From Hybos culiciformis (taxonomy: Eukaryota; Arthropoda; Insecta; Diptera; Hybotidae): a DNA stretch of 64,000 nt. The stretch covers positions 186,001 to 250,000 of the forward strand of contig CAXFZM010000042.1 of assembly GCA_964007475.1 (NCBI GenBank), read 5' to 3'. The translations under genes and the position numbers were made by a program. Positions 12,166 to 23,960 of the stretch are shown here, in pieces (the stretch's first letter is position 1; the number at the start of each line of letters is the position of its first letter). The notes beneath the pieces are model-generated. The model did no database searches, had not been told where the DNA came from, and worked only from the letters and a program-made list of their open reading frames with translations.

Positions 12166-13120
12166 TTAGTCGATTTTTATGCACAGTTTGAGTTTTATTA
12201 TTCTCATCGCTAACCGTGCAATTTGATCTTCAATTTTTATTATGGTGAAGGGTCCTTTAAAAAGAGGATCTAACTTATGCCTTGCACCTTCTGTTATATT
12301 TAAAAGAACTTTGTCAAATAACTTAAAATTTGCTGGTTTTGAACTACTATCATAAAAATTTTTTGTACTTATTTTAGATTTTTGAACCAAATTTTGCGCT
12401 CTATTCTGGGAGACTTGCAAGCGATATTTTACCTCTTTTTGATAAGATTCCAGATTGTATAAAGGATCTACATTTGCGTTATCCAAAAAATCAAATGTTG
12501 GTGGATTCTTTGCGAACACTAATTCAAACGGACAATAATTGTGCGTTGTAGAAGGAGTAGTGTTAAAGCAGTAGGTAAAATATTTGAGGTATTCGTCCCA
12601 ATTTGTCTTATTTGTATTAATAAATGAGCGTAAGTACTCGTTTAATGTTCGATGGCTTCGCTCGATCGTTCCGAGGGTCTGATGGTGGTATGCCGTCGAC
12701 ATTTTGTGTTCAATATTTAGTAGTATTGCTAATTCTTTTAAAGTCTCATTTTTATATTCTGTTCTTATTTGTTTCATGGGGCCGTATACTAATATAAAAT
12801 TGTCCACCATTACCTTAGCAATTGTTTTAGCTGTTTTATCAGGAATAGGGACTGTTACTAAGTATTTTGTTAGGTCGCATATCATTGTTAATGCGTACTC
12901 ATTACCGCTTAAAGATCTTGGTAAAGGGCCTAACAAGTTGTTCTTTATTATTAGTGCTAGCTTTATTCTTTTGACAACTTTCGCATTTCTTAATATACTT
13001 AATAACATCCTTTGTCATGTTAGTCCAGTGAAATTTTTGTCTAATTTTTGTTAAAGTCGTCATGATACCTGTATGACCTCCTTGAATAGGGTCGTCGTGA
13101 AATTTCTTTATTATTTTCAA
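12166..13120 (-). pseudogene. gypsy-1 integrase, catalytic residues lost
   Basis: Integrase joins element DNA to the host chromosome. The N-terminal zinc domain is seen in 13120-12902 (HDDPIQGGHTG .. CESCQKNK). The catalytic core follows in another frame (13008-12166) with GNEYALTMICDLTKYL, IKQIRTEYKNE-like sequence, HHQTLGTIERSHRTLNEYLR, and a GPF-type C-terminal module (HKLDPLFKGPFTIIKI). There is a frame change between the two halves near 12960, and the stretch before GPLPRS that should carry the first catalytic aspartate is missing. The second aspartate segment before EYKNE is also absent, a short in-frame loss compared with the related copy, which has LSDCGKEY. Only the glutamate (TIERSH) is visible. 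The protein is predicted to be inactive. Confidence 0.85.
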
Positions 13121-13130
13121 TTTTTCTTCA

Positions 13131-15456
13131 TTATCTTATTTTTGGTATCAATAAGGTTGTATTGTCACGGCTGGTTTTGGGTTGCTTATTTTCATTATTA
13201 ATTTTACGTGAGTCGGCGCGAGTTGTCATTTTCAAAATTTTATTAACCTGTAGGTTTTTTATGTCTTCAAAGTCAATCCTAGATAGCGCGTCAGCTCCGT
13301 TATTGTCCTTACCTTTAATGTATTCAATCGTAAAGTCAAACTCTTCGAGATCCAATCTCATACGAGTTAATTTAGAAGATGGATTTTTCATAGAGAATAA
13401 ATAGGAAAGAGGTCTATGATCGGTCTTTACTAAGAAGTGTTTTCCATACACGTATGGCTTGAAAAAATTTATTGCCCAATGAATAGCGGCAAGCTCTTGC
13501 TCAATAACGGATTTATTTTGTTCACCTTTGGTGAATGTTCTTGAAGCGAATGCGATGGGTAACTGAAGGCCGCCACCTTCCTGGCTTAGAATTGCGCCAC
13601 ATGAGATTTTACTAGCATCGGTAGTGATGCAAAAAGGTTTATCAAAATTAGGATATTGTAGAATTGGCGGTTTTAAAAGTGAATTTCTTAAATATTGAAA
13701 AGATTTTTCGCATAAATCCGTCCATAAAAATGGTACATTTTTCCGTGTCAACCGAGTTAGTTGATATGAATACCCCGCGAATATTGGTACGAAGCGTCTA
13801 TAATAGTTTACGAAAGCCACAAATCTTCTTGCTGAGTCGGGGTCGTGCGGTCTAGGATAATTTACAATTTTGTCAAATTTTGAGTCGTCAGGTAGTATTC
13901 CGTGGTCTGTGCATTTATGCCCTAAGAAAGTAACGTCATGTTGGAAAAATCGACACTTGTCGGGGTGAAGTTTGAGATTTACATCTCGACAAATGGAGAA
14001 AACTTCTTCAAGATTCTTTAACATATGGTTTTCCGAACAACCAATTATAATCAAATCATCCATGTATAGGAAAGCTTTTGAGGGTGTTAAACCTGAAAAG
14101 GCCATGGACATCATTCTTTGAAATGAATTTGGGGCTATTTTAAGGCCAAAAGGGAGGCGTTTGAACCGAAAAGAGCCGTTTTCGGTGGAAAAGGAAGTTA
14201 TGTTCCGTGAATTTTCGTCGAGTTCTACTTGAAGGAAACCTTGTGTAAGGTCTAAACTTGAAAAATATTTGGCTCTGCCCAATTGATCTAGGATGTCATC
14301 AATTCTAGGCAAGGGATATTTATCGGCAATTAACTTTTTGTTGACTTGCCGGAAGTCTATTACCAGTCTCCAGCGTTTGTCTTTGCTGCCAGGTAATGAT
14401 TTTTTAGGAACCAATAGCACTGGGCTATTATATTCCGAAGCGGAAGGTTCAATAATGTCATGTTCCAGAAGTTTTTCAACTTCTTTACTTATTATCTCTT
14501 TATGAGTATGGGGTACACGGTAATTTTTGATGTAAACCGGCGTTTCGTCGTTAAGACGGAGTTTTTGCTGATAAAAATTATTGAAGGTAATTTTCTCTGT
14601 CTCGGGTGAAAAGATGTCGATATATTCAGTACATAGATTTGTCAGTTTGTCTTTTATAAAATTTGGAAAGTTTTTGGATAATTTGTCTAAAATGTCTGCT
14701 TTACGTGTTCGTTTAGAACCTGTAGATCTATGGATTTCATAGTCTGAAAATTTTTCTGTTTGAATTTGAGGATTGTCTAAAAAAATATTGTGAGAATTGG
14801 TATTTAAAACATTTACGTATGGGGAAGATTTTGAAATTAAGGAATTTGGTATGAATACCCCTGGGGCTATCTCTTGATTAGGAATTATAATTTCATTCTC
14901 GTCTGGGTTTACGTTTGCTATGAAAATTTTACGAAGAACCTCTGCTCTTGCGGGTAAAGATAAAAAGTTTGGAGTTAGTGAGTCTTGTAGAATAAATGAC
15001 AAATCTTCATGGTAATCGTCAGGTCTAAGAATTAGTTGGTCAGTATTTTTGTTAAAATCTAATAAACAATTATATTTTTTTAAAAAGTCCATTCCTATTA
15101 TACCATCCGTTGGTATAGGAAAACTTGTGTCGACTATTTCAAACTGATGGGCAATACGAATGTGAAAATCAGCCCCTTTGCAAATTATATCTGTATCTAC
15201 AGTTCCCTGGGTCTTTATCGAATTCCCCCTATTCCGCTTATCGTGGATACTTTACTACTATTTATTTTAGCTGTTTTAAGAAGCTTGTCCGACTTAAATA
15301 CGGAAATATCCGCTCCTGTGTCTATTAAGTAGGTATTAAAAACACCACTCATTTCAGTTTTTAATTGTAAGAAACTAGTTAGATTTAAATTCATTTTAAA
15401 AACATTATTTTGGGGTACTTCGGGAACGTTGTTAATTTCTTTCTTTTTTCGTTTGT
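13131..15456 (-). pseudogene. gypsy-1 protease, reverse transcriptase and RNase H
   Basis: Polyprotein segment that processes Gag-Pol and copies the RNA. The protease active site LIDTGADISVF is encoded at about 15335-15300. A frame change follows near 15228 at a G run, after which the frame is open from 15092 (MDFLKKYN) to 13131. The RT has SLPGSKDKRWRLVIDFR, LPFGLKIAPNSFQRMM and the catalytic YMDDLIIIG. RNase H has ITTDASKISCGAIL, IEQELAAIHWA, KTDHRPLSYLF and GKDNNGADALSRI. The long RT frame is intact for 653 codons, so this part decayed least. A frame change also separates it from the integrase. Confidence 0.9.
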
Positions 15457-17040
15457 TTATTCGACCTGAGCCCCCTCTTGTAGTAATTGGGGACCGTTGT
15501 AGTTTCCCTGCTCGGGTCGGTCTTGCAAAATCATATTGCGCACGTTTCTGTTATTTGGCTGATTTTGCCTATCATTTCTATTGCTCGGTGCGTTGTTATA
15601 GTTTTGTCTATTATATTGTCTGTAGTTGTTATTAAAATTGTTGTTGTCGTTAAAATTGTTGTTTGGTCTGTAGTTATTGAAATTATTATTAGGTCTGTAG
15701 TTGGCAAAATTGTTATTTCTGAAATTATTTGGGCGTCTGTTAATATCGTCGTTGTCGTTATTATTAAATCTATTATTTCTGTAATTATTGTTGTTATAAT
15801 TTCTATTGTTATTGTTAAAAGGTCTAAAGTTGTTGTTGTTGTTTTGGTTTCTATTGTTACCTGCGTTATTTCGTGTGTAATAAAGCACATTGCTTTGTGT
15901 TGGTTGTTCCGCACAAGCACTCAAAAATCATGCCGTTATTTCATTTAGACTGTCAGGTTTCGTAGCTTCCATTAATAGTTTTAGTCTTTCGTTGGTCGCG
16001 TTTTGTATAAAGGACAGTCGAGCTGTTTTAGTCGCAAGTATCGACGCGTTGGTAGGATTTATCCCTTCCATAATGTGCGCGTTTTCTAATTGTTTCGTCA
16101 GATTTTCTATTTCAGTCGCGTATACATTTGCCGATCTCGAGTTTTGTTTAGTGTTGGCAATTTTTGCTGCTATTACGTCTGCCGATTCGTACTTAATTTT
16201 CGCTCGCAGCGCGTCAATCACCGCCTGCACTGTATTCTCATTTGTTAGTAAATTTCTTGCAGTTCCTTGTAGCTTTGTTTTTATTATTGCGATAAAAGCA
16301 TCTGCATGTGCTCCGACATGCCTATTTACTAATTCGATCGCATCTATAAATGCTGTCAGGCTTTCCGCTGCGCCGTCGAATTTTGGAACGACTTGTACCG
16401 CGTATGCACAAAATTCTCTTTCTGCATTTGCCATATTTAAATTTTCGATTTTTATTTCCTCTGTATCTGAAATTTGAGAGCTTTGGGATTGTGCGTCGTC
16501 GTTTTCAGCTTTATCCTCTTCTGAATCTGTACCGTGTGAGTTTTGGGACTGTGCGTCGTCGTAGTAGTCTGTATTACTATTATTGTTATGTTCAGACTTT
16601 TCTTCAGTTTCAAATATATCCGATATGTCTAGTTGTTTATCCTCCTCAGTAATTGTTTCTGAACTATTAACTGATAGGTTCGCGTTATCTTCCTCCTCAA
16701 AGTTTATATCTACTATTGGTCTGAACGATTTTAATTCGCGCTTAAACGGCACCCTCAACAAATGGAAAACTTTAAGTATTTTCGCGTTTAACCGTTCATA
16801 AAAGGTTAAGTTATTCTTATTTCCTGGGAAATTTTTCTCAAACTCGCGCAATATAGCAAGAATACTATTGTATTCTTCAATTAGAATTCTAATGTGTTTT
16901 TCCCTTGTTTGCCCACTTGGAGGTTTAGATATGTTAATACATTTGAAACTTTTGTCAAACGTGTCTTTGTGAACTTTGATAAAATTTCTGTAAGCTACAC
17001 TAAATGACCTTAAATGATACTCAGAGTGAAGTACCAGATA
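15457..17040 (-). pseudogene. gypsy-1 gag, one in-frame stop
   Basis: Structural capsid gene. The frame 16851-15928 encodes a 307-residue piece with an acidic serine-rich part and a helical capsid-like part (LTAFIDAIELVNRHVG .. IAAKIANTKQNSRSANVYA .. SIL). After one TGA (about 15928) the same frame continues to 15457 with an extremely Asn/Arg-rich tail (NNRNQNNNNNF, RPNNNFNN), a basic nucleic-acid-binding tail typical of mdg1-type Gag lacking a clear zinc knuckle. The frame is also open upstream of the first ATG to about 17040 (GQTREKHIRILIEEYNSIL), so the original start is probably lost. The antisense open frames here reflect the AAC/AAT repeats. Confidence 0.85.
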
Positions 17041-18166
17041 CTATAAAAGTTTTATTAATGTAATTTCCAAAAAAAAAAAATTCCAAAAGGGAAACTATTG
17101 TTTCCTAGTCGTGTTTATATGGGAAAAAAGTTTATATTTCAAAAAAAGATTTACCTATTTTATTCTTTTCTTATTAATTCATTCAAACATGGGTTATTGT
17201 CATTGACCTTGACTTACGAAAAAGTAATTTTATTCCTATTTATTTAATTATTTTTTTTTTTGTGACTTGAGTGATTTGGACTTTTTGTGTTTTGTGACTT
17301 AAGTGATTTGGTTTTTGTGTTATGTGTTTTGTGACTAAAGTGATTTGGTCTTTTTATGTTTTGTGACTTAAGTGATTTGGTCGTTTTGTGTTTTGTGACT
17401 TAAGTGATTTGGTTTTTGTGTTTTGTGTTTTGTGACTAAAGTGATTTGATCTTTTCAAAAAAAAAAATTGGCCATGAGTTTAGGGCGAGGCCTGTCGCCA
17501 CCTTAATAATGCAATAGCTGAAAATTTATTTGAAAATAATTAAATTTTGTACAATAATTTTGTACTTAATAAAAATTATTTAACGATCTATACAATAATA
17601 ATTAATCCTCTAATTATGTATTGAGAAATTAAAACGAAATCGATTTTCTCAATTAATGTGCACGATTATTGTTTTATTTCAATTTTAAAAATTTTTTTTC
17701 AAATATAAAATCCAAGACACATTTAGGATTTTGTCAATCCAAAAAAAAATTTTCGATTTGGTTGAATTTAATTTTTTTTCAATAAAAAATTTAAATATCT
17801 CGAGAAAAAAAAAATTTTGCGATTCGATTGGGGCGAGGCTTGCGCCAATTAATAATTCGCTGAAATAAAATTTAACGATATACGAATATAATATGATAAT
17901 ATTGTGTAAAGTAGTTTGATAAAATTTTTTTTTTCGTTGTATATAGTTATATAAAAATATAGATGTAATTAATTTTCCCTAATATTTCCTTTTATTAAAT
18001 AATATCTCAAATTTTCAAAAAAATAAACCAAGAATAGCAAATCCTTTTCGATTTGGCAACAACTATAATTTATAAACGAAGGATTTTTTCAAACCAAAAA
18101 AATTTTGGCTGTCGCTCCTTTTTATTTTTTTTTTGATGATCAATTTCATATTAATTCTATTTATTG
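17041..18166 (-). other. gypsy-1 leader segment with TTAAGTGATTTGG minisatellite
   Basis: No gene. At 17255-17460 the word GTGACTTAAGTGATTTGG is repeated five or more times with GTCTTTTTGTGTTTT spacers; the same minisatellite lies in the arms of the inverted-LTR element (47880-48050 inverted, 56640-56825). Two copies of a PBS-like word occur in the same orientation: minus strand TGGCGACAGGCCTCGCCC (about 17482-17499) and TGGCGCAAGCCTCGCCCC (about 17830-17847), each followed by similar sequence. This suggests duplication of an LTR/primer-site junction. Confidence 0.6.
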
Positions 18167-18174
18167 GAAAAACC

Positions 18175-21100
18175 CATAGGAACTAGAATTATATATATAT
18201 ATATGGAAAAACACTTCTAGGAAAAATGTATTGAAATTGTTGTTGTGAATGAAAAAAAAAAAAAACTAAAAAAAATTTTTTTTATTTGTCTAGAAAGGGT
18301 ATATGTAAGCTTCAATTTATTAAAATACACAGCCGACTATGTTATTTAATTGCTTACAATTAATGACTCGCTCATCGCGCCGTTATTCGCGCCGTTCTTC
18401 GCGCCGCGCCAGCCGCAGAAAATATGGCTCTCGTTATTTTTTAATGTTATTTGAACATAACGGTAAATAAATCATGGAAATCTAAATTTTCTAAGTCAAA
18501 AAAAGATTGAATTGATTAATATAAAATTGAAATAATTTAAAAGTTTATGAAAATATTTTAAAGTGGAAAAAGTTGTGTAAAAAATAATAATGAAGACGTG
18601 TATTATCATTGGTTGTAAATCAAATAGCACCAAAATGGAAAACATATCATTTCATAGGTAAGTAAAAGAAATTTAATACTAAAGTGTTATAAAACTAAAT
18701 AATTACAGCTTCCCAAGTAAGAAAAAAATTTTTGAAAAGTGGATATGGGCTACTAAGAATCGTTTAAAGACCTTAGTGAGTTATGAAGAAAGGGGAAATA
18801 AAGTAATGTGCTCATTACATTTTGAAAATGAAAATTATTTTAATAGTGTCCCGAAAGGAAAAACATCGAGAAAAAACTTCCGATTACGACCTAACTCAGT
18901 ACCAATTTTGTTTAAGCCTTTGGTAAGCCTAAGAATACATTACGTGATTTGTTTTTCATACTCTTCGGGACAATAATTGTAAAAAATTTAAGGTAAATTT
19001 GAATGATCATGATTATTGTGAGCAACAATTACCGCATCCTTCAAAAAGACGTCGTTCTTCTGTTGGCTGTGATGATTCTCAAATCGTTGCAATAGAAGAA
19101 GAAATAGTTGCTGATCAGGTATGAAAAAAAAAATGCTTCATTCACATATTAATGAATTTGAAACTAATTCCAGTCTACTGTGGCAGTTGAAGTTCAATAT
19201 CCAGAATTTGAAAAATATGTTGATAAAAACATATTATTGGTAATTTAAAAAAACTAAAGTTAAAATATTTTATTAGTTTATTCTTTTTTAAAGTTAAAAA
19301 TTATAAAACGAAAATTAATGGCCAAAAATCACCTAATTGCTAAATTGAATTCAAAAATAAATGCTCTTAAAGTAAAACTAAGTAGAAAGGAATCTTTGAT
19401 TAATAACCTCAATAACGAAATCAAAGAGAGTTTATCAAAAGAAAATATTTCCTACGTAGCGAATGAAGACGAGGTAAAATAAATGTAGTTTTGATAATTT
19501 CTGACAAGCCAGCCGTATTATTTATTATTTTTAGGATATCATTACTCTTATTAAAAAAGGCAAAATTAAAAATCTATATCCAGAAAAAGTAAGAGCTCTC
19601 GCCCTTACTGTTCATTACCATAGCCCAGCTGCATATAGATATATAAGAAAAGCTTTCAACGACATCCTCCCGGCGGTTACAACGATCCAAAATTGGTACA
19701 GTAGTGTTAATGGTTCCCCAGGTCTTAATCCAGATTGTAAAGACGCTTTAGTAGAACTTCAAAAAAATTTACTTTCAAAAGGAAAACGCTTGAAAGCTAA
19801 TTTAATCATGGACGAAATCAAAATTAAAAAGCATTCACTGTATATGAAACACCAAGGACAATTTTCGGGATTAGTGAATTATGGATGTTGCCTTCCCGAA
19901 TTATTAAATGCGCCATTAGCCACGGATGCGCTAGTTTATTTTTTGAAAGGCGTGGATGAAAATTGGCAAATACCTATTGCATATTTTTTAATCAAAAGTT
20001 TAGATGGGCAACAGAGAGCTGAAGTTCTGAAAAAAGTAATTACGTTTTTAGACGACATTGATTTAGATTTTTATAGTATTATTTTTGATGGTTTAACCGC
20101 CAATCGTACAATGTGCACTGTTTTGGGGGTTGATTTTTGCAATAATGAATTTTACTTTTTTCATCCCACAAAAAATTACAAGATTTGGATTTTTTATGAT
20201 ATTGCTCATGCACTGAAGCTTATACGAAACACCATAGCAACGAAAAAAATTTTAATCGATAATGATGGAAATGAAATTTCATGGGAATATTTCGAGCAGT
20301 TGAACATTTTTCAAGAAAACGTGTCTGCTAACCTAGCAAATAAACTTACTGGTATTTATATTAATTATTTATAGATTTTGACATTAATTACACATTTCAT
20401 TAAAAACATAAACTCAATAAATTATTGACAATAATTAACACTATACTAGTATATCTTAGCGGTTTTATTACAACCCTTTTTGATATTATCTAATTTTATT
20501 ATATTTTAAGCAAAACATATCAATTTCCAAGAGAAAAAAATGAATGTTAGAATAGCAGCACAGACGTTGAGTGAAAGTGTGGCAATAGCCATGAAAACAT
20601 TGAAACAAAATGGGCATCAAAATTTTCAAAATTGTGATGGTACTATTAAGTTCATTGAAACTGTAAATTTTAGCTTTGACATAATGAATTCTTTCAACAT
20701 AGTTAACAGTTACGCATTCAAGCGGCCTATAAGTAATAAGACCATAGAAGAATACTCAAATTTTATGAATAATGCAAAAGAATACATTTCTAATTTAAAA
20801 TTCGCAAATGGCACTAAATTAATTGTTTCGCGAAATCAAACTGGATTTAAGGCATTTATTATTGCAATGCAAAATTTTGTTGAAATTTTCAAATTTTATG
20901 TAGAAGAAAAAAAGGAGTTAAAGTACATCCTTACACATAATTTTTTGCAGGACTATCTAGAGACTTATTTTTCAAAAATTAGGCAGCGGGGAGGAAGCAA
21001 CGATAATCCAACTGCAAGTCAATTTGAAAATGCGTTCAAAAAATATCTATATTGATAACTCATATTTTGATGCTATCAAATACATGAGTGGTTGGAGTGA

Positions 21101-21576
21101 AAATAAATTGATACAAAATTTAAAATGTGATACATGTAAGAACCTTATTGAACTTGAAGAAAAATATGAGTCATTATTTATTGCCAATAAAACCAAATTT
21201 CATCTGAGAAATCCAAGGAAAGATTTTGTTAAATTAGCTAAGCAAATAGAACAAATTTTAGCTACCTTACGCTCAAAAAATGAGTTATTTCAAAAAAATA
21301 TTTTTTTTAAAATTTCAAATTTTATTTTAAATAATTTAGATTTTGACAGCATTTTATTAACTTTTAAAAATCATCCACGAATTTTAAATGATTCCGAGAA
21401 TCATAAATTATTAGTTATCAAAGACTTTATTAAAATTTATACGAATTTAAAATTATTTAATGAAGCTAAAATAAAAAATATTGAACTTCATAAAAATGAT
21501 TCAAGACATCGTTATTTGAAGATGTCTCATTTCAAAAACGAATAATGTTAGATTTTTGTTCGTTAGAAAAAAAAAA

Positions 21577-21615
<39 letters not shown>

Positions 21616-21943
21616 AATGAAAAAATGTTGAACCAAAAATATAAAATCGATTTGTTATTTCAATTACATTATTACAATTTTAAAAATATATTATTATGTG
21701 TTATATGTGTGTTTTATTTTCAAAGTTTTTTAATTTCTTACAAAAAAAAAATTTAAATTATTCTTCGCTAAGATTTTATGAGTCACAGTTTTATCGGCTA
21801 ACTAGTCTTATTTGTATGAATAAAATTCAATAAAATATTGCGACGTACTTCCACCCTTTCTATCCAAATTTTTTTTTTTTATTATTATTATTTTTTTTTT
21901 CATAGCTAATTAGAAAGTGTTTTTCCATAGTTCTAGTCCTAAG
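18175..21943 (+). mobile_element. P-like DNA transposon, near full length (copy 2)
   Basis: The 3769 bp element is flanked by the perfect 8 bp duplication GAAAAACC (18167-18174 and 21944-21951). The TIRs begin CATAGGAACTAGAA on the left and CTTAGGACTAGAACTATGG on the reverse complement of the right. Both run into ATGGAAAAACACTT, the left with an extra (TA)n expansion. An 8 bp TSD and a THAP-transposase gene are the P superfamily signature. It is inserted in the leader of gypsy-1, so it is younger than that element. Subterminal GC-rich CGCGCCGTT repeats (18378-18412) precede the gene and may be transposase sites. Confidence 0.92.
18590..21545 (+). CDS. P-element-like THAP transposase, seven exons, one frameshift
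   Basis: Predicted nuclear DNA transposase of about 830 residues, close to P/THAP9 length. Exons by GT..AG signals and frame: 18590-18657, 18709-18922, 18993-19118, 19174-19239, 19294-19473, 19535-20351, 20511-21545. Exon 1-2 encode the THAP finger (TCIIIGCK .. FEKWIWA .. MCSLHFE .. SVPILF). Exon 5 is a basic coiled coil (LKIIKRKLMAKNHLIAKL). The catalytic core has the first acid in LIMDEIKIKK (19811), the second in IIFDGLTANRTMC (about 20087) and the third in DYLETYFSKIRQRGG (about 20960); ALKLIRNTIATKK lies in the GTP-binding insertion region. After exon 7 the frame shifts by one base within 21030-21050 at an A-run and stays open to 21545. This is either a real break or an assembly error. 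The C-terminus is shorter than typical. Confidence 0.87.
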
Positions 21944-21951
21944 GAAAAACC

Positions 21952-22664
21952 CAAATCAATTATTTTTATTTTGAATATTTTACGTATTTTTGAAAAACTT
22001 ATTCCATAATAATTTTTCTTTTTAAAATTGACTAATATTTTTGTTTTTAATATTAATAATATTTTTTCTTTATTTTAAATAAGTCTTATCATTTACGAAT
22101 ATTTATTTATGAGAAAAATTTTCTGCCCAAAATAAAATTATTGTTTTCGAAATAGATTGATTATCGATTATATTGCAAATCGTTTTGAATTGAGGCAAAT
22201 TAAAATAATGACGTAAAAAAACAAAAACTACTCACTACTTGACGCAATTTACTTCCCTGTTGAAACCAATATCTGGATAATTTGCTGGTGTTGACCTAGA
22301 TGCTCGCCTTTGTTGAATGATGGTGATGTTGAAAGTTGACTGTTGCATAAATTAATTTATTTTTATTATTATTTATTAAAAATTTTCTTTACTAAACTTT
22401 CTTTCTCTTTAAAATTTTTTTTTTTTTTGTTTTATTTTTCTGTGTTTTTTTTTCAAAATATCTTTATTTTATATTTATTTTTTTTTTTGAATTTGGGATT
22501 TTTTAATTTTAAAAATTTTTTTTTTGTTTTTTTAAAAAAATTGTTTAATTTTCAATTTTTGAGTTAAAAAAAAGAATTCATTTTTCTCACTTTTTCTGTT
22601 TTTATATAAAAAAATTTCTTTTATATTAATTTACATATAGGATCAGAATTATTGTATTTTTATT
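21952..22664 (-). other. gypsy-1 leader continuation, no gene seen
   Basis: The far side of the P-like insertion. AT-rich and T-rich low-complexity DNA; the less biased patch at 22230-22345 has no recognisable motif. Confidence 0.5.
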
Positions 22665-22868
22665 TTATTTATTTTCTGATTGAACAATTTCTTTTTTTTG
22701 ATTAAACTCAAAATTTCTATATTTTAATTCCTTAATATAGTCTTCAAAATCTACGGTATCTTCATCTTCGATACCTTCCAACTTTTTTGCTCCCTCTGAG
22801 TACAACGGAGTGAATGATGAAGTTGGTAAGTCTTCAACTTCGAGAGGGGTTATTTCTACAGGCTGCAT
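22665..22868 (-). CDS. Small acidic ORF in gypsy-1 leader, unknown
   Basis: 67 codons, starting MQPVEITPLEVEDLPTSSF and rich in Glu/Asp (GIEDEDTVDFEDYIKE). Not recognised. It lies directly downstream of the 125-codon membrane-type ORF and in the same direction as gag. The composition is less AT-driven than the flanks, which suggests it once was coding. The two may be parts of one broken gene, since the gap between them is only 27 bases. Confidence 0.45.
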   Translation of the reverse strand: MQPVEITPLEVEDLPTSSFTPLYSEGAKKLEGIEDEDTVDFEDYIKELKYRNFEFNQKKEIVQSENK

Positions 22869-22895
22869 GTTACCAAAAAGGTTCTAATGTTTTTA

Positions 22896-23273
22896 CTATT
22901 TTGCTTTTATTTTTGTTTTTTTTTTTTTAATTTTTAAAAGTTCTTCTTTTTTTTTTTTTATGGAAAATTCTTTTGTTCTTTTTCCAATAAGGGGTCTACG
23001 CCAATGTGACCATCGACTGACCCTTATTGAAATATTTCTTTTTCGTGGCACTGTGCCACATTTTGTAAATTTTATACGCCGTTGACAATACCGACAGTGC
23101 GACAGTATTGTCAAAATATAAAGCAATATTATAATGTCACTGTTTACGATGGAGGCTTGTTGCACCTCGAGTGTATTTACCACAGTGCCCGAATTTACGG
23201 GGGCAATTTCTTTAGATTCTGTTTTACCCATTAAATAAAAATTTTCTTGTTCAACATTTATGAATTTGGCCAA
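22896..23273 (-). CDS. Small ORF with one membrane segment in gypsy-1 leader, unknown
   Basis: 125 codons, starting MAKFINVEQENFYLMGK. A hydrophobic segment SDIIILLYILTILSHC (about residues 44-59) is followed by a strongly basic part (YCQRRIKFTKCGTVPRKRN, SRWSHWRRP) and a lysine-rich tail. The layout suggests a single-pass membrane protein with a basic inner tail. It lies between the PBS and gag, upstream of gag. Extra small ORFs occur in leaders of some insect gypsy elements, but I do not recognise this family and give no function. Confidence 0.5.
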   Translation of the reverse strand: MAKFINVEQENFYLMGKTESKEIAPVNSGTVVNTLEVQQASIVNSDIIILLYILTILSHCRYCQRRIKFTKCGTVPRKRNISIRVSRWSHWRRPLIGKRTKEFSIKKKKEELLKIKKKKTKIKAK

Positions 23274-23942
23274 AAATTTAAGAAGTTTCGGTTTATATTG
23301 TGTGGGATTTTTCCACTATTTTTTTATTTTTTTTGAATAAAAAAAATTTATTTTGTGTTTTAAAATGTTTTTTGTTTTTAATTAATTGTTTTTTTTTTCT
23401 AATTTTTATTATTTGGATATTTCAATTGACAAAATTTAGCTATATTTTGTTTATTTTCCCAATAAAAAATTAAAACTTACGGTTTTCTGTTATTATTATT
23501 TTGCATTTTATTGTTTCAAAATTTACTGATTTTTATTTATCTGCCCAATTTTTTCCTTAATTTAAAAAAAAATAAATGTTCCTTAATTTAAAAAAAAATA
23601 AATGTTCTTTGGTCTTAATATTTTTTTCTATATTTAGTATTTTTTTTCGATCTTAAATATTTTCATATATTTATTGTTGTTTTTTTTTTTTTTAAATACT
23701 CATTTTCAGTTTTCTATCATAATTTACTTTTTCAATATTTTCCAAAAAAAAATTACTTTTTTTTTTTAATTTTCCCAAAAAAAATTTATTTTACTTTACT
23801 GTATTTTTTTTTTTTTAATTTTTTTCAAAAACTTCACTTTATTTAAAACTTTATTTTTTAATTCAATGAGAAAAATTATTTTATTACTTTACGATTTTTT
23901 ATTTGAAACAAACTTTATTTTATTTTAAATTACTTTTTTTTT

Positions 23943-23960
23943 TCACGGTCACGGTCGCCA
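23943..23960 (-). promoter_or_regulatory. gypsy-1 primer-binding site
   Basis: Minus strand TGGCGACCGTGACCGTGA directly follows the LTR end CATCACA. TGGCGACCGTGAC is a known primer-site word complementary to the 3' end of an insect tRNA (tRNA-Arg type in mdg1-like elements). This fixes the LTR boundary. Confidence 0.82.

Noticed and set aside
15487..15948. Valine/isoleucine-rich membrane protein on the plus strand
   Set aside because: It is the antisense of the Asn-rich gag tail; repeated AAC/AAT codons give open frames on both strands.
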